DNA of 64,000 bases from Aegilops tauschii subsp. strangulata (GCF_002575655.3 NC_053036.3:196324788-196388787), one strand, 5' to 3'; numbered from the stretch's first letter, positions 22,483 through 35,300 are shown. Translations and numbers: made by a program. The notes: a model not told the origin generated them from the letters alone.

Positions 22483-23059
22483 TCCTAGATCTCGGGACGA
22501 GATCCTCTCGTAGTGGTGGAGTGTTGTAACACCCCAGATGTAACTTTCCATATTTGTAACTCCAACTCTTGCCATTTTCGGCTATGTGCTATGATATTCT
22601 CCTCCGTGGTCGGGTTTTGTCTTTCGTTTTGCAGTTTGTTCATGTCATGCATTTCATTCATGTCATCATGTGCATTGCATTTGCATACGTGTTCGTCTAA
22701 TGCATCCGAACATTTTCCCCGTTGTCCGTTTTGCAATCCGGCGCTCCCATCTCCTCCGGTGCACCCCTCTTGTTTTCTTTCGTGAGCGGGTGTCAAATGT
22801 TCTCGGAATGAACCGAGGCTTGTCAAGTGGCCTTGGTATACAACCGGTAGACCACCGGTCAAGTTTCGTTCCATTTGGAGGTCGTTTGGTACTCCAACGG
22901 TTAACCGGGCATCCGCAAAGTCCTTTTGTGTGTTGCAGCAAAACCCCCCTAAAACCAGCCCAAAACCCACCAAACTCCCTTCCATGCTCTAGGTCGTTCG
23001 ATCACGATCGTGTGGGCGAAAACCGCACCTCATTTGGAGCCTCCTAGTTCCCTCTACCT

Positions 23060-23068
23060 ATTTATATG
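23060..23068 (+). promoter_or_regulatory. TATA box of element C LTR (middle copy)
   Basis: TATTTATAT, followed within 30 bp by AAACCCTAACC and a CpG-dense segment. The same sequence is at 32902-32910 in the right LTR. It probably defines the U3/R boundary and leaves an unusually long R-U5. Confidence 0.5.
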
Positions 23069-23524
23069 CCTCCCCTGCCGAAATCAATCGCAGACGAAAC
23101 CCTAACCTCGCCCTCCGGCGCCGCCGGACATTTCTTCCACCGACGGACGTGTCCGTTTCCACCGCCGCCGCCACGTGTTGCCAACGGATTCGCCGCCGCC
23201 GCGCCCACTTCGCCGTCGCCGCCGGCCCGCCCGAGCCCGTGGGAAGCCCTCGCGGCCCGCGAGCCCGAGCCGGCGCCCTCCTCGCCGCGCTGCTGCGCTG
23301 GCCGGCCCCGCCGCCCGGCCTCCGCACCGCCGCCGCGCCCGCCCGCGCCGCCGCCCGCCGGCGACCGCGCCCCTCCGCCCGTCGTCCCCGACGTCTCCTT
23401 CCTCCTCGTCGCGCCCCGCCGCCTCCTCTCCTTCCTCCGTCGCCGGCCGCCATCTCCGGCCACCGCCCCGTCGAGCTCGAGACCCCATCGGGCCAGATCT
23501 GGATCGCCCGAACCCGTGCGTTGA
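23066..23524 (+). other. GC-rich first-exon-like segment inside element C LTR
   Basis: Directly after the TATA box, a 152-codon open frame rich in Pro, Ala and Arg runs to a point where GTGCGT offers a splice donor. It resembles a grass gene's GC-rich 5' exon. Downstream, T-rich DNA reaches GGTAG near 25035 and a short exon-like stretch (GDEFVNEEPVEYAYEDQAFD..). The right LTR has the same layout (32909-33403) but with in-frame changes, so coding is doubtful; it may be a transcribed, spliced leader. Confidence 0.3.
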
Positions 23525-26500
23525 CTTTCTTCCTCCCCCATTTTTTGCCAAGTCCTGTGATTACTACAGCATGTGCACCTGTTCATCATGGCATAACTCT
23601 CTGTACATAGTTCCGTTTCGCGCGTGCAATACGTCAAATTGTTCGTCTCGTGATGCTCTACATTTTGTTCAATTGCACCATGTTCATTAGAGGTCATCTT
23701 GATGCCAAAATCTCTGTTGCAAGAGTGCTAGTTGCTGTTATCTGCTGGTTCTTAGCAGAACTTGGAGATTTGTTTTGTCTGTATCGTTTAATATGTGCAT
23801 CTTATGGGCATGAGCTCTACATGTGTTTTGTTTTATGCCATGCCATCTTTCCAGTGGTGTATGCCATGTATTTTTGTGATCTCTGTGGTGACTAGCACAA
23901 GCATGCAAACTAGGCTTCGTAATGTTTCTGATTTCAGAGACTTAGTAATTTCTCCAAGTCTTTGTCTGTTGTTATTTTGTTGCCATGTAAACTTGATGCT
24001 ACAGAGAGATCCATGCATATTTTGAGATGTTTATTAAGGATGTTTTGTAGATATTGTTGTAATTGATCCATTACTGCCCTTGTTTGCAATTATGGAGTGC
24101 CATAGCATGACTCAATCTTGCTCTAATTTTGCTATAAAATATTTCTGGCAGATTCTTAACATGATATGCAATTTTGCCAAGCTTGTTGTAGTTGATCCTT
24201 ACATGCTATGTGCTTGCTCTTGCCCTGGTTAGCTTCATAAACCTGCCATCTTACTGTAGGTATGCTTGTTTTGTCGTGCATTGCTTTGTGGTGAGTGCAT
24301 CAAGCTCACCAAGATGCCTTCATATTATTGTTTCTGCCATGCTATGTTTTCTGCTAAGTCTGAAACCTGTTAACGAAACTTGCTATGCTTACATGCTTGC
24401 CATCACATCTTCTGGTCCTTTTTAGCTTATGGTCATTAAGGGACTTTTGTCATATGCAATTAGTAGAATACTGCCATGCCTTGTTTTTCCATGTTAAGTT
24501 CTTGTAGCATGTTGATTTCGTGCACTGAACATTGCTACCTGATGCTGTTTCTGCCATGTCCAGTAATTTCACTAAGTCTGTGAACCTGTTATCTTTTGCA
24601 CTTTTGCCATGCTTGTTTGAGCTTGTTATGCTGTGATCTAGCCATAGCTCAGTGTTCATCTTTTTTCAAGCTTCTCCTGTAGATCACTTCCATGTGCTTT
24701 GTTGCTATGTTGGAGTGCTGTAGCATAGTTTCTTGTTGTATTCTAAGTGCTAGCATGCTGTTAATCGCAGATTCGTGTCCTTTTTTGTTTTGCTTGCCTT
24801 TTGCAAACCGTGCATCCGTTTCCGGTGATCTTTATATCGATTTCGACCGAAATCATCTCAACTTTCCAGTGGCATGCTTGGTTTGCCAATTTACTGCCTT
24901 GTTCATCATTTTCCTCCCGAAGCACGCATATGCATCGCATATCATATCTCGCATATCATACATGTTTTGCATCATGTTGCTTGTGCATTTCTCGTGATTG
25001 ATTGTGGTTCCATTGCTTGTGTTCTTGTCTTGGGTAGAGCCGGGAGACGAGTTCGTGAACGAGGAACCTGTTGAGTACGCTTACGAGGATCAAGCTTTCG
25101 ACAACTCTGAGAACCTTGCAGGCAGGATGACCACCCCTCGAAATCACTTCTATCTTTGCTTTGCTAGTTGTTCGTTCTATTGCCATGCTGCGCTACCTAC
25201 CATTTGCTATATCATGCCTCCCATATTGCCATGTCAGCCTCTAACCATCCTTTCCTAGCAAACCGTTGTTTGGCTAAGATACCGCTTTTGCTCAGCCCTT
25301 CTTATAGCGTTGTTAGTTGCAGGTGAAGTTGAAGTTGGTTCCATGTTGGAACATGGATATGTTGGGATATCACAATATCTCTTATTTAATTAATGCATCT
25401 ATATATTTGGTAAAGGGTGGAAGGCTCGGCCTTATGCCTGGTGTTTTGTTCCACTCTAGCCGCCCTAGTTTCTGTTATATCGGTATTATGTTCCTTGAGT
25501 TTGCGTTCCTTACGCGGTTGGGTGATTTATGGGACCCCCTTGACAGTTCGCCTTGAATAAAACTCCTCCAGCAAGGCCCAACCTTGGTTTTACCATTTGC
25601 CGCCTAAGCCTTTTTCCCCCGGGTTTTCGCGAGCCCGAGGGTCATCTTTATTTAAACCCCCGGGCCAGTGTTCCTCTGAGTGCTGGTCCAAAACTAGAGC
25701 CACTTGCAGCGCCACCTTGGGGAAACTCGAGGATTGGTTTTAGCTGTACGTAGTGTTCATCCGGTGTGCCCTGAGAACGAGATATGTGCAGCTCCTATCG
25801 GGATTTGTCGGCACATTCGGGCGGCTTTGCTGGTCTTGTTTTACCATTGTCGAAATGTCTTGTAAACCGGGATTCCGAGACTAATCGGGTCTTTCCGGGA
25901 GAAGGTTTATCCTTCGTTGACCGTGAGAGCTTATGATGGGCTAAGTTGGGACACCCCTGCAGGGTATTATCTTTCGAAAGCCGTGCCCGCGGTTATGAGG
26001 CAGATGGGAATTTGTTAATGTCCGGTTGTAGAGAACTTGTCACTTGACCCAATTAAAATACATTAACTGCGTGTGTAGCCGTGATGGTCTCTTCTCGGCG
26101 AAGTCCGGGAAGTGAACACGGTCTGAGTTATGTATGACGTAAGTAGGAGTTCAGGATCACTTCTTGGTCATTGCTAGATGACGACCGTTCTGTTGCTTCT
26201 CTTCTCGCTCTCTTTTGCGTATGTTAGCGACCATATATGCTTATTGCCTGCTGCAGCTCCACCTCATTACACCATCCTTCCCTATAAGCTTAAATAGTCT
26301 TGATCTCGCGGGTGTGAGATTGCTGAGTCCTCGTGACTCACAGATTCTACCAAAACAGTTGCAGGTGCCGTCGATGCCAGTGCAGATGATGGGATCGATC
26401 TCAAGTGGGAGTTCGATGAGGAACGTGGTCGTTACTATGTGTCTTTTCCTGATGATCAGTAGTGGAGCCTAGTTGGGATGGTCGGGGATCTAGCATTTGG

Positions 26501-26744
26501 GGTTGTCTTATTTTCATTTGGATCTTGACCGTAGTCGGTCTATGTGTGTATTTTGAATGATGTATGAATTATATTTATGTATTGTGTGTAGTGGCGATTG
26601 TAAGCCAACTCTTTATCCCATTCTTGTTCATTACATGGGATTGTGTGAAGATGACCCTTCTTGCGACAAAACCACTATGCGGTTATGCCTCTAAGTCGTG
26701 CCTCGACACGTGGGAGATATAGCCGCACCGTGGGCGTTACAAGT

Positions 26745-26758
26745 TGGTAATCAGAGCC
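26745..26758 (+). other. C2 primer binding site (initiator-Met tRNA-like)
   Basis: TGGTAATCAGAGCC, identical to the C1 site, three bases after the middle LTR. Confidence 0.7.
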
Positions 26759-27034
26759 ATCCCCGACTTAGGAGCCCCTGCTTGATCGAATCGCTGGCGT
26801 TGTTGAGTCTAGAACAAAAATGTTTTGAGTCTTAGGATTATATATATCGGAGAGTAGGATTCTTTTTACTCCTCAGTCCCTTCGTCGCTCTGGTGAGGTC
26901 TCCTGACGTAGAAGTTTTGACTCTTCTCTCCTCAAATTTCACTAATTTTTTTTTGGATCACGCGGGTATCTTGGAATCGTTCCGATGGTTTTGTGACGAG
27001 AACATTGTTCTCGGTACCTCCTGACATTTAGGGG

Positions 27035-27298
27035 TTGTGGCAGTGTCCCGGGGAGTTGAGCTCCGAGGTGTTGTCGTCACAATTTTATCGTTGCAGTTCT
27101 GGAATACCTGAGTTTCGCCGACATCGAAATCTCTTTTATGCAGTTGTTGGTGAGATCACCTCGATGCCACCCAGTACTGGGGCGGGAGTTCGGGAGTATT
27201 GCCATAACTTGTATAACGGATGCTTTTCGAAGGTTGAGGTAAACGATTTCCGAAGGTTTCTTGGTTATGTGTTGACGGATGGATACAGCTGGATCTAG
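27035..27298 (+). CDS. Conserved 87-residue leader ORF of C2, unknown
   Basis: Counterpart of 10939-11202, same length and ends, with one visible amino-acid change. The leader between 26759 and 27892 shows no other recognisable gene. Confidence 0.3.
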   Translation: MWQCPGELSSEVLSSQFYRCSSGIPEFRRHRNLFYAVVGEITSMPPSTGAGVREYCHNLYNGCFSKVEVNDFRRFLGYVLTDGYSWI

Positions 27299-27892
27299 GG
27301 ATTGTTAGTTTGGGTGATATATTTTGTGTCCCGTGTATCCCCAACACCAGATTGCATAACCAGAAAGTTCCGGGAGTTTATAAGTGGGAATTCAAGTAGC
27401 TCTTAGGATATCTTTCCGACAGACGCATGATATGAGATTGGGGTTCGACGTCTAGTGGTCCGCCTGTACACGGTTGGTTTTACAGTGGTCTCGTAGTGTC
27501 TTAAAGAGTCCTTGGCTATGCCGACTTGGGGACGCTTCGTATGTCATGTGCACAGCCTTGTACATGATGGTGCTGTACGATCGAGCCCGTGTGGGCCCCA
27601 CCACGAAAACTTCGGACGGAATTTCTATCATATTTTGTTCCGGCTTATTCTGCAAGCCAATACTTTGTTTTGTTTTGAATTGTGGTATTCGAGTTGCTTC
27701 AAGTCTTATGTTGATTCCATATCTTTTTCAAGTGGCTTCTCAACTTATGGAAGTGTGATGATTTACTACGGAATTCATTCGTTCATCTTCGTTCGAATGT
27801 TTATTGTGAAGACTATATGTTGCAATTTCTATCCGTTGATTCTACTTATCTATTTGTCTATCAAGATGCTAACGGATGTCACCCTCTTCAGG

Positions 27893-28609
27893 ATGGCTCC
27901 GCCAACGCATCAGAATCCGGATCGCAATGAAGGGAGTCAAGCAAACCCTCCGCCACCACCTCCGCCTCCGGAGGCATGGCAAGCTATCATGGCAGCCACG
28001 AACGACAATGCTCAGATGATTCTGCAACTCTTGCAAGAACGCACCCAAGGGCAAGGTAATCAAGGCAATCAAGGTCAAGGCAACAATCAGTCTCACTTCG
28101 CTACACTCAACCAGTTTCTCGCAAATCAGCCCAAGTCTTTCAGCTACTGTGCCGAGGCCACGGATGCCGATGATTGGCTCGTGGACATCAACAAGCATTT
28201 TGAATGTAGCAATGTCAGGCCTGAGGACTATGTCAAGTTCGCTTCTTTTCAGCTCAAGGACCAAGCTGCTGATTGGTTTCAGCAATACAAAGATTCCAGA
28301 GGAGGTCGTGTGATCACTTGGACTGACTTCTGTCGGGACTTCAAAGCGCATCACATTCCACAAAGTGTTGTTGAGAGCAAGCGTGAGGAGTTCCGCAATC
28401 TCAAGCAAGGCAACATGTGTGTGTATCAATTCAACATCCAGTTTCAGAAACTTGCTCGCTTTGCTAAACAAGACGTTCCTGATGAAAAGAGCATGATCTA
28501 TCACTTCAGAGGTGGCCTTAGAGAGGATCTGCAGTTAGCTCTCGTTCTTGTTGAGCCTACTCAGTTTGATCAATTCTACAATATGGCACTGAAGCAAGAG
28601 GCTGCTTAG
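27893..28609 (+). pseudogene. C2 gag, premature stop
   Basis: Starts MAPPTHQNPDRNEG at 27893. It has the same gag domain as C1 (DDWLVDINKHFE, DQAADWFQQYK, LKQGNMCVYQFN). TAG at 28607-28609 replaces the CAG seen in C1 at 12512-12514. The nonsense site differs from that of C1, so the two copies decayed independently. Confidence 0.88.
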
Positions 28610-29434
28610 CTCAAGTGTGAGGCTTCTAAGAAGAGAGTCAGAGACGCAGTTCAGTCTTCTTCCTCACTTGTGGCAGCTAAGCAACAGAAGTTCTGGTTGC
28701 CTCCTCCTCCTCCGTTTCGTCAGCCTTATCAGCAGAAGAACAAAGGTGGCCATGGTTCTTCCCACTCTTCCAACTCTGGCTATCAAAACAAGTCTCAGAA
28801 TCAAGCTCCAAAGTCCAATGCTCCTTATCACCGTCCACTCTCAGAGGTGACTTGCAACAAGTGTCAGCAAAAAGGTCACTATGCTAACAAGTGCTTCAAC
28901 CAAAGGCGCTTTCCGCCTCCTCCTCCTCCTGTCAGGTCTTCCAGCAATGCAGTGGTCAAGCATAATCCAAAGTCTGCAAAGGTGAACATGATGAATGCAG
29001 CTCAAGCGGAGGAATCTACTGATGTGATAATGGGTAATCTTCCTGCTAATGATATTCCTGCAAAAGTTCTTTTTGATACTGGTGCATCGCTTTCTTTCAT
29101 TTCAAGACCTTTTGTTGCCAAGCATGAGTTTGTGACGGAAAAGATTCCTATCCCGTTGAAGGTTGTGTCTCCGGGCAAGCAAATGACATCTAATAATTGT
29201 GTCCCGGATGTTTCCGTCAAGATGGGGAACTATAAATTTCTGTCTAAACCAGTGGTTCTTGGTGACTCGGATATTGATTTAATTCCCGGGATGGACTGGC
29301 TTTCTAAGCACAAAGCTCAACTTGATTGTGCTGCCAGGGAAATTCAATTGACACACTCTTCTGAGGATGTTATCATTTATGCCGCTCGTGATGAAACCAT
29401 GCGGTATTTTCTCTCAATGAGAAGGGCGAATTGA
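28610..29434 (+). pseudogene. C2 gag zinc knuckle and protease
   Basis: Same frame as C2 gag. The intact CCHC knuckle is CNKCQQKGHYANKC. The protease is LFDTGASLSFIS, later LIPGMDWLSKH where C1 has LILGMDWL. One base is missing near 29405 (GGTATTTT against C1 GGTTATTTT), so the frame ends at 29434 and the polyprotein goes on in frame 1. The ATG at 28670 is internal. Confidence 0.88.
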
Positions 29435-31311
29435 ATGCCATCTCTCAAATTCCAGTCGTTTGTGAGTACCAAGATGTCTTTCCAGAAGAGCTTCCGGGTA
29501 TGCCTCCTCATCGGCCAGTTGAGTTCGTTATCGAACTAGAGCCTGGCACTGAACCCGTTTGCAAGCATCCATACAAGCTTGGACCCAACGAGCTGAAGGA
29601 ATTGAAGAAACACCTCGATGAACAAGAGCGTCTGGGTTTGATCAGACCGAGTTCTTCTCCATGGGGTTGTGGTGTTCTTTTTGTCAAGAAGAAGGATGGC
29701 ACGGACCGACTTTGTGTCGACTACCGTCCATTGAACAAGAAGACAATCAAGAACAAGTATCCACTTCCCAACATCAATGAGCTACTCGAGCAACTTAAAG
29801 GTGCCAAAGTTTTCTCGAAGCTTGACCTTCATATGGGTTATCATCAGATTCGCATTCGTGAAGAAGATATTCCCAAGACAGCGTTCAGAACAAGCTTTGG
29901 TTCTTATGAATATACTGTCGTGTCTTTCGGCCTTGTCAATGCTCCTCCAGTATTCTCTCGGATGATGAATTTCATCTTCAACCCCTATACCAATGAATTC
30001 GTCCTGGTATATCTCGATGATATATTGGTCTTCTCCAAGAATAAGAAGGATCATGCCAAACATTTGCGATTGGTGCTCGACAAGCTCAGAGAGTATCAAT
30101 TTTATGCGAAGTTCTCCAAATGTGAGTTTTGGCTTGATGAAGTTCTTTTCCTTGGTCACATCATCTCTGCCAAGGGCATCGCTGTAAATCCCGAGAAGGT
30201 GTCCGCAATTGTGAATTGGGAACCTCCTCAGAATGTCAAGCAGCTCCGCAGTTTTCTTGGTCTTGCAAGCTATTGCCGAAGATTCGTTGAGAATTTCTCT
30301 AAGATTGCAAAGCCTCTTTCCAACCTCCTCCAGAAGGATGTGAAGTATGTCTGGTCTCCTGAGTGTGACGTTGCTTTCAACACTCTCAAAGACAAACTAG
30401 TCACAGCTCCTGTCTTAACTCCTCCTGATGAATACAAGCCATTTGAAGTTTTCTCTGATGCTTCTCTCCAAGGTCTCGGTGCTGTGTTAATGCAAGAGAA
30501 GAAAGTTGTGGCCTATATCTCTCGTCAGTTGAAGCCCAATGAGAAGAACTACCCCACTCACGATCTTGAGTTGGCGGCAGTTGTCCATGCATTAATAACG
30601 TGGAGACATCTCTTGTTGGGAAGACAAGTGGACATATTCACCGATCACAAGAGTCTCAAGTACATCTTCACTCAGCCCAACCTCAACCTCAGGCAGACTC
30701 GATGGGTCGAAATGATTCAAGAGTACAATCCGAGTATCGAATATACTCCAGGCAAAGCCAATGTCATTGCAGATGCTTTAAGCAGGAAGGCTTATTGCAA
30801 CAGCTTAATCCTCAAGCCTTTCCAACCGGATCTTTGTGAAGCTTTCCGCAAGCTGAATCTCCAAGTTGTTCCTCAAGGCTTTCTTGCCAACCTCGTAGTC
30901 TCTCCTACTTTGGAAGATCAAATTCGTGAGGCACAACTTCTTGGTGCCATGGTGAAGAAGGTGAAACGTGGTATCGACAAGGGTCTTTCCAAATACAAGT
31001 GCTATCGCATTGATGACAGAGACACTTTATTCTTCAAGGACCGGATTGTGGTTCCTAAAGGTGATCTAAGGAAAGTCATAATGAACGAGGCGCCCAATTC
31101 TCTCCTTTCCATTCATCCTGGAAGTACGAAGATGTATCATGACCTCAAGCAGTCGTATTGGTGGACTCGAATGAAGCGAGAAATTGCTCAATTCGTGAAT
31201 GAATGTGATGTCTGTCGAAGAGTGAAAGCAGAACACCAACGACCAGCTGGTCTCCTCCAACCTCTTGCTATCCCAGAGTGGAAGTTTGATCATCTCGAAT
31301 GGACTTCGTGA
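29431..31311 (+). pseudogene. C2 reverse transcriptase, RNase H and integrase N-terminus
   Basis: 626 codons open: RT with [26 protein letters not shown] and catalytic [11 protein letters not shown]; RNase H with [34 protein letters not shown] and VIADALSRK; integrase zinc module [22 protein letters not shown]. It stops at 31311 because one A is missing near 31298 (CTCGAATGG against C1 CTCGAAATGG), just before the first catalytic Asp. The best preserved RT-RNase H segment in the window. Confidence 0.9.
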
Positions 31312-32002
31312 CTGGATTTCCAAAGTCCAAGCGCGGAAATGATGCTATCTTCGTTGTCATTGACAAGCTTTCTAAAGTGGGTCATTTCCTTCCAATCAAA
31401 GAATCCATCACAGTAGCTCAGTTGGCAGAGCTATACACCTCCAGAATTGTCTCCTTGCATGGCATTCCACAATTGATTTCTTCAGATCGTGGAAGCATCT
31501 TCACCTCTAAGTTCTGGGACTCCTTCCAGAAGGCCATGGGCACAAACATTCGCTTCAGCACAGCTTTCCATCCTCAAACTAGTGGCCAAGTCGAGCGAGT
31601 CAATCAAATTCTTCAAGATATGCTCAGGGCTTGTGTCATTTCCTTTGGCATGAAATGGGAAGATTGCCTTCCATATGTTGAATTCTCCTACAACAACAGC
31701 TTGCAAGCAAGTTCGGGCAAGGCCCCATTCGAGATTCTCTATGGCAGAAAGTGTCGTACTCCTCTCAATTGGTCAGAGACTGGTGAACGCCAACTTCTTG
31801 GTAATGACTTAATCACTGAGGCTGAAGAAATGTGTAAAGTCATCCGTGGTAATCTCAAAGCCGCGCAATCGCGCCAGAAGAGTTACTATGATAGTAAGCA
31901 CCGTGATTTGGCTTTCGAGATCGGAGACCATGTCTACCTCCACGTCTCTCCAATGAAAGGCACTCGTCGCTTCGGTATCAAAGGGAAGCTTGCCCTAGAT
32001 AC
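31299..32002 (+). pseudogene. C2 integrase catalytic core
   Basis: Frame 3 continues after the deletion: [13 protein letters not shown] (first Asp), [10 protein letters not shown] (second Asp), [13 protein letters not shown] (Glu), then the [26 protein letters not shown] block and the start of the GPF/Y module. One C is missing near 31995 (GCCCTAG against C1 GCCCCTAG), so the sequence read on in this frame to 32249 is not integrase. Confidence 0.88.
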
Positions 32003-32341
32003 GTGGATCCTTTCACGATCATTGGCAAAAGAGGCGACCTCGCCTATCAACTTGAGCTTCCTTCCAACTTCGCGAACGTGCACGATGTGTTCCACGTGTC
32101 ACAGCTCCGCAAGTGCTTCAAGACTCCTGAGCGCACTATCAACTTCGAAGAGATTGACCTCCAAGAAGATCTGTCTTATCATGAGCACCCCGTTGCTATT
32201 CTTGAAGAAACTGAGCGCAAGACTCGCAACAAGTCAATCAAATTCCTGAAAGTGAAGTGGTCGCACCATTCCGATAGGGAAGCCTCGTGGGAACGCGAGG
32301 ACCATCTCCGTTCCGAATATCCGGAGTTCTTTCAGTCCTAG
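32003..32341 (+). pseudogene. C2 integrase tail and chromodomain
   Basis: Frame 2 gives GDLAYQLELPSNFANVHDVFHVSQLRK, then the chromodomain-like end (YHEHPVAILEET.. FLKVKWSHHSDREASWERED) and a natural stop TAG at 32339-32341, 36 bp before the right LTR. The first residues after the ATG-like start belong to the shifted frame. Confidence 0.85.
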
Positions 32342-32377
32342 ATCTCGGGACGAGATCCTCTCGTAGTGGTGGAGTGT

Positions 32378-35300
32378 TGTAACACCCCGGATGTAACTTT
32401 CCATATTTGTAACTCCAACTCTTGCCATTTTCTGCTATGTGCTATGATATTCTCCTCCGTGGTCGGGTTTTGTCTTTCGTTTTGCATTTTGTTCATGTCA
32501 TGCATTTCATTCATGTCATCATGTGCATTGCATTTGCATACGTGTTCGTCTCATGCATCCGAACATTTTCCCCGTTGTCCGTTTTGCAATCCGGTGCTCC
32601 CATCTCCTCCGGTGCACCCCTCTTGTTTTCTTTCGTGAGCGGGTGTCAAATTTTCTCGGAATGGACCGAGGCTTGTCAAGTGGCCGTGGTATACCACCGG
32701 TCAAGTTTCGTTCCATTTGGAGGTTGTTTGGTACTCCAACGGTTAACCGGGCATCCGCAAAGTCCTTTTGTGTGTTGCAGCAAAACCCCCCTCAAAACCA
32801 GCACAAAACCCACCAAACTCCCTACCATGCTCTAGGTCGTTCGATCACGATCGTGTGGGCGAAAACCGCACCTCATTTGGAGCCTCCTAGTTCCCTCTAC
32901 CTATTTATATGCCTCCCCTGCCGAAATCAATCGCAGACGAAACCCTAACCTCGCCCTCCGGCGCCGCCGGACATTTCTTCCACCGACGGACGTGTCCGTT
33001 TCCACCGCCGCCGCCACGTGTCGCCTCCGGATTCGCCGCCGCCGCGCCCAGTTCGCCGTCGCCGCCGGTCCGCCCGAGCCCGCGGGAAGCCCTCGCGGCC
33101 CGCGAGCCCGAGCCGGCGCCCTCCTCGCCGCGCTGCCGCGCTGGCCGGCGCCGCCGGCTCGCCGCCCGGCCTCCGCACCGCCGCCGCGCCCGCCCGCGCC
33201 GCCGCCCGCCGGCGACCGCGCCCCTCCGCCCGTCGTCCCAGACGTCTCCTTCCTCCTCGTCGCGCCCCGCCGCCTCCTCTCCTTCCTCCGTCGCCGGCCG
33301 CCATCTCCGGCCACCGCCCCGTCGAGCTCGAGACCCCATCGGGCCAGATCTGGATCGCCCGAACCCGTGCGTTGACTTTCTTCCTCCCCCATTTTTTCGC
33401 TAAGTCCTGTGATTTCTACAGCATGTGCACATGTTCATCATGGCATAACTCTTTGTACATAGTTCCGTTTCGCGCGTGTAATATGTCAAATTGTTCGTCT
33501 CGTAATGCTCTACATTTTGTTCAATTGCACCATGTTCATTAGAGGCCATCTTGATGCCAAAATCTCTGTTGCAAGAGTGCTAGTTGCTGTTATCTGCTGG
33601 TTCTTAGCAGAACTTGGAGATTTGTTTTGTCTGTATCATTTAATCTGTGCATCTTATGGGCATGAGCTCTACATGTGTTTTGTTTTATGCCATGCCATCT
33701 TTCCAGTGGTGTATGCCATGTATTTTTTTGATCTCTGTGGTGACTAGCACAAGCATGCAAACTAGGCTCCATAATGTTTCTGATTTCAAAGACTTAGAAA
33801 TTTCTCCAAGTCTTTGTCTGTTGTTATTTTGTTGCCATGTAAACTTGATGCTACAGAGAGATCCATGCATATTTTGGAGATGTTTAGTAAGGATGTTTTG
33901 TAGATGTTGTTGTAATTGATCCATTACTGCCCTTGTTTGAAATTATGGAGTGCCATAGCATGACTCAATCTTGCTCTAATTTTGCTATAAAATATTTCTG
34001 GCAGATTCTTAACATGATATGCAATTTTGCCAAGCTTGTTGTAGTTGATCCTTACATGCTATGTGCTTTCTCTTGCCCTGGTTAGCTTCATAAACCTTCC
34101 ATCTTGCTGTAGGTATGCTTGTTTGGTCATGCATTGCTTTGTGGTGAGTGCATCAAGCTCACCAAGATGCCTTCATATTATTGTTTCTGCCATGCTCTGT
34201 TTTCTGCTAAGTCTGAAACCTGTTAACGAAACTTGCTATGCTTACATGCTTGCCATCATATCTTCTGGTCCTTTTTAGCTTATGGTCATTAAGGGACTTT
34301 TGTCATATGCAATTAGTAGAATACTGCCATGCCTTGTTTTTCCATGTTAAGTTCTTGTAGCATGTTGATTTCGTGCACTGAACATTGCTACCTGATGCTG
34401 TTTTTGCCATGTCCAGTAATTTCACTAAGTCTGTGAACCTGTTATCTTTTGCACTTTTGCCATGCTTGTTTGAGCTTGTTATGCTGTGATCTAGCCATAG
34501 CTCAGTGTTCATCTTTTGTCAAGCTTCTCCTGTACATCACTTCCATGTGCTTTTTTGCTATGTTGGAGTGCTGTAGCATAGTTTCTTGTTGTATTCTAAG
34601 TGCTATCATGCTGTTAATCGCAGATTCGTGTCCTTTTTTGTTTTGCTTGCCATTTGCAAACCGTGCATCCGTTTCCGGTGATGTTTATATCGATTTCGAC
34701 CGAAATCATCTCATCTTTCCAGTGGCATGCTTGGTTTGCCAATTTACTGCCTTGTTCACCATTTTCCTCCCGAAGCACGCATATGCATCGCATATCATAT
34801 CTCGCATATCATACATGTTTTGCATCATGTTGCTTGTGCATTTCTCGTGATTGATTGTGGTTCAATTGCTTGTATTCTTGTCTTGGGTAGAGCCGGGAGA
34901 CGAGTTCGTGAACGAGGAACCTGTTGAGTACGCTTACGAGGATCAAGCTTTCGACAACTCTGAGAACCTTGCAGGCAAGATGACCACCCCTCGAAATCAC
35001 TTCTATCTTTGCTTTGCTAGTTGTTCGTTCTATTGCCATGCTGCGCTACCTACCATTTGCTATATCATGCCTCCCATATTGCCATGTCAGCCTCTAACCA
35101 TCCTTTCCTAGCAAACCGTTGTTTGGCTAAGATACCGCTTTTGCTCAGCCCTTCTTATAGCGTTGTTAGTTGCAGGTGAAGTTGAAGTTGGTTCCATGTT
35201 GGAACATGGATATGTTGGGATATCACAATATCTCTTATTTAATTAATGCATCTATATATTTGGTAAAGGGTGGAAGGCTCGGCCTTATGCCTGGTGTTTT

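Larger units (their letters stand above)
22525..26741 (+). repeat. Middle LTR of element C, shared by C1 and C2 (4217 bp)
   Basis: Starts TGTAACACCCCAG and ends GGGCGTTACA, with 6-bp inverted termini. It serves as the 3' LTR of C1 (polypurine-like GTAGTGGTGGAG before it) and as the 5' LTR of C2 (primer site at 26745 after it). It contains a TATA box, a very GC-rich gene-like segment at 23070-23525 and several GT/AG splice-like sites. The many small ORFs on both strands here look spurious. Confidence 0.92.

Noticed and set aside
23058..23697. Several long Arg/Gly/Pro/Ala-rich open frames on both strands (also 32901-33542)
   Set aside because: All six frames are open because the DNA is extremely GC-rich; the frames overlap, differ between the two LTR copies and show no domain. 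Kept only as a possible non-coding or spliced leader.
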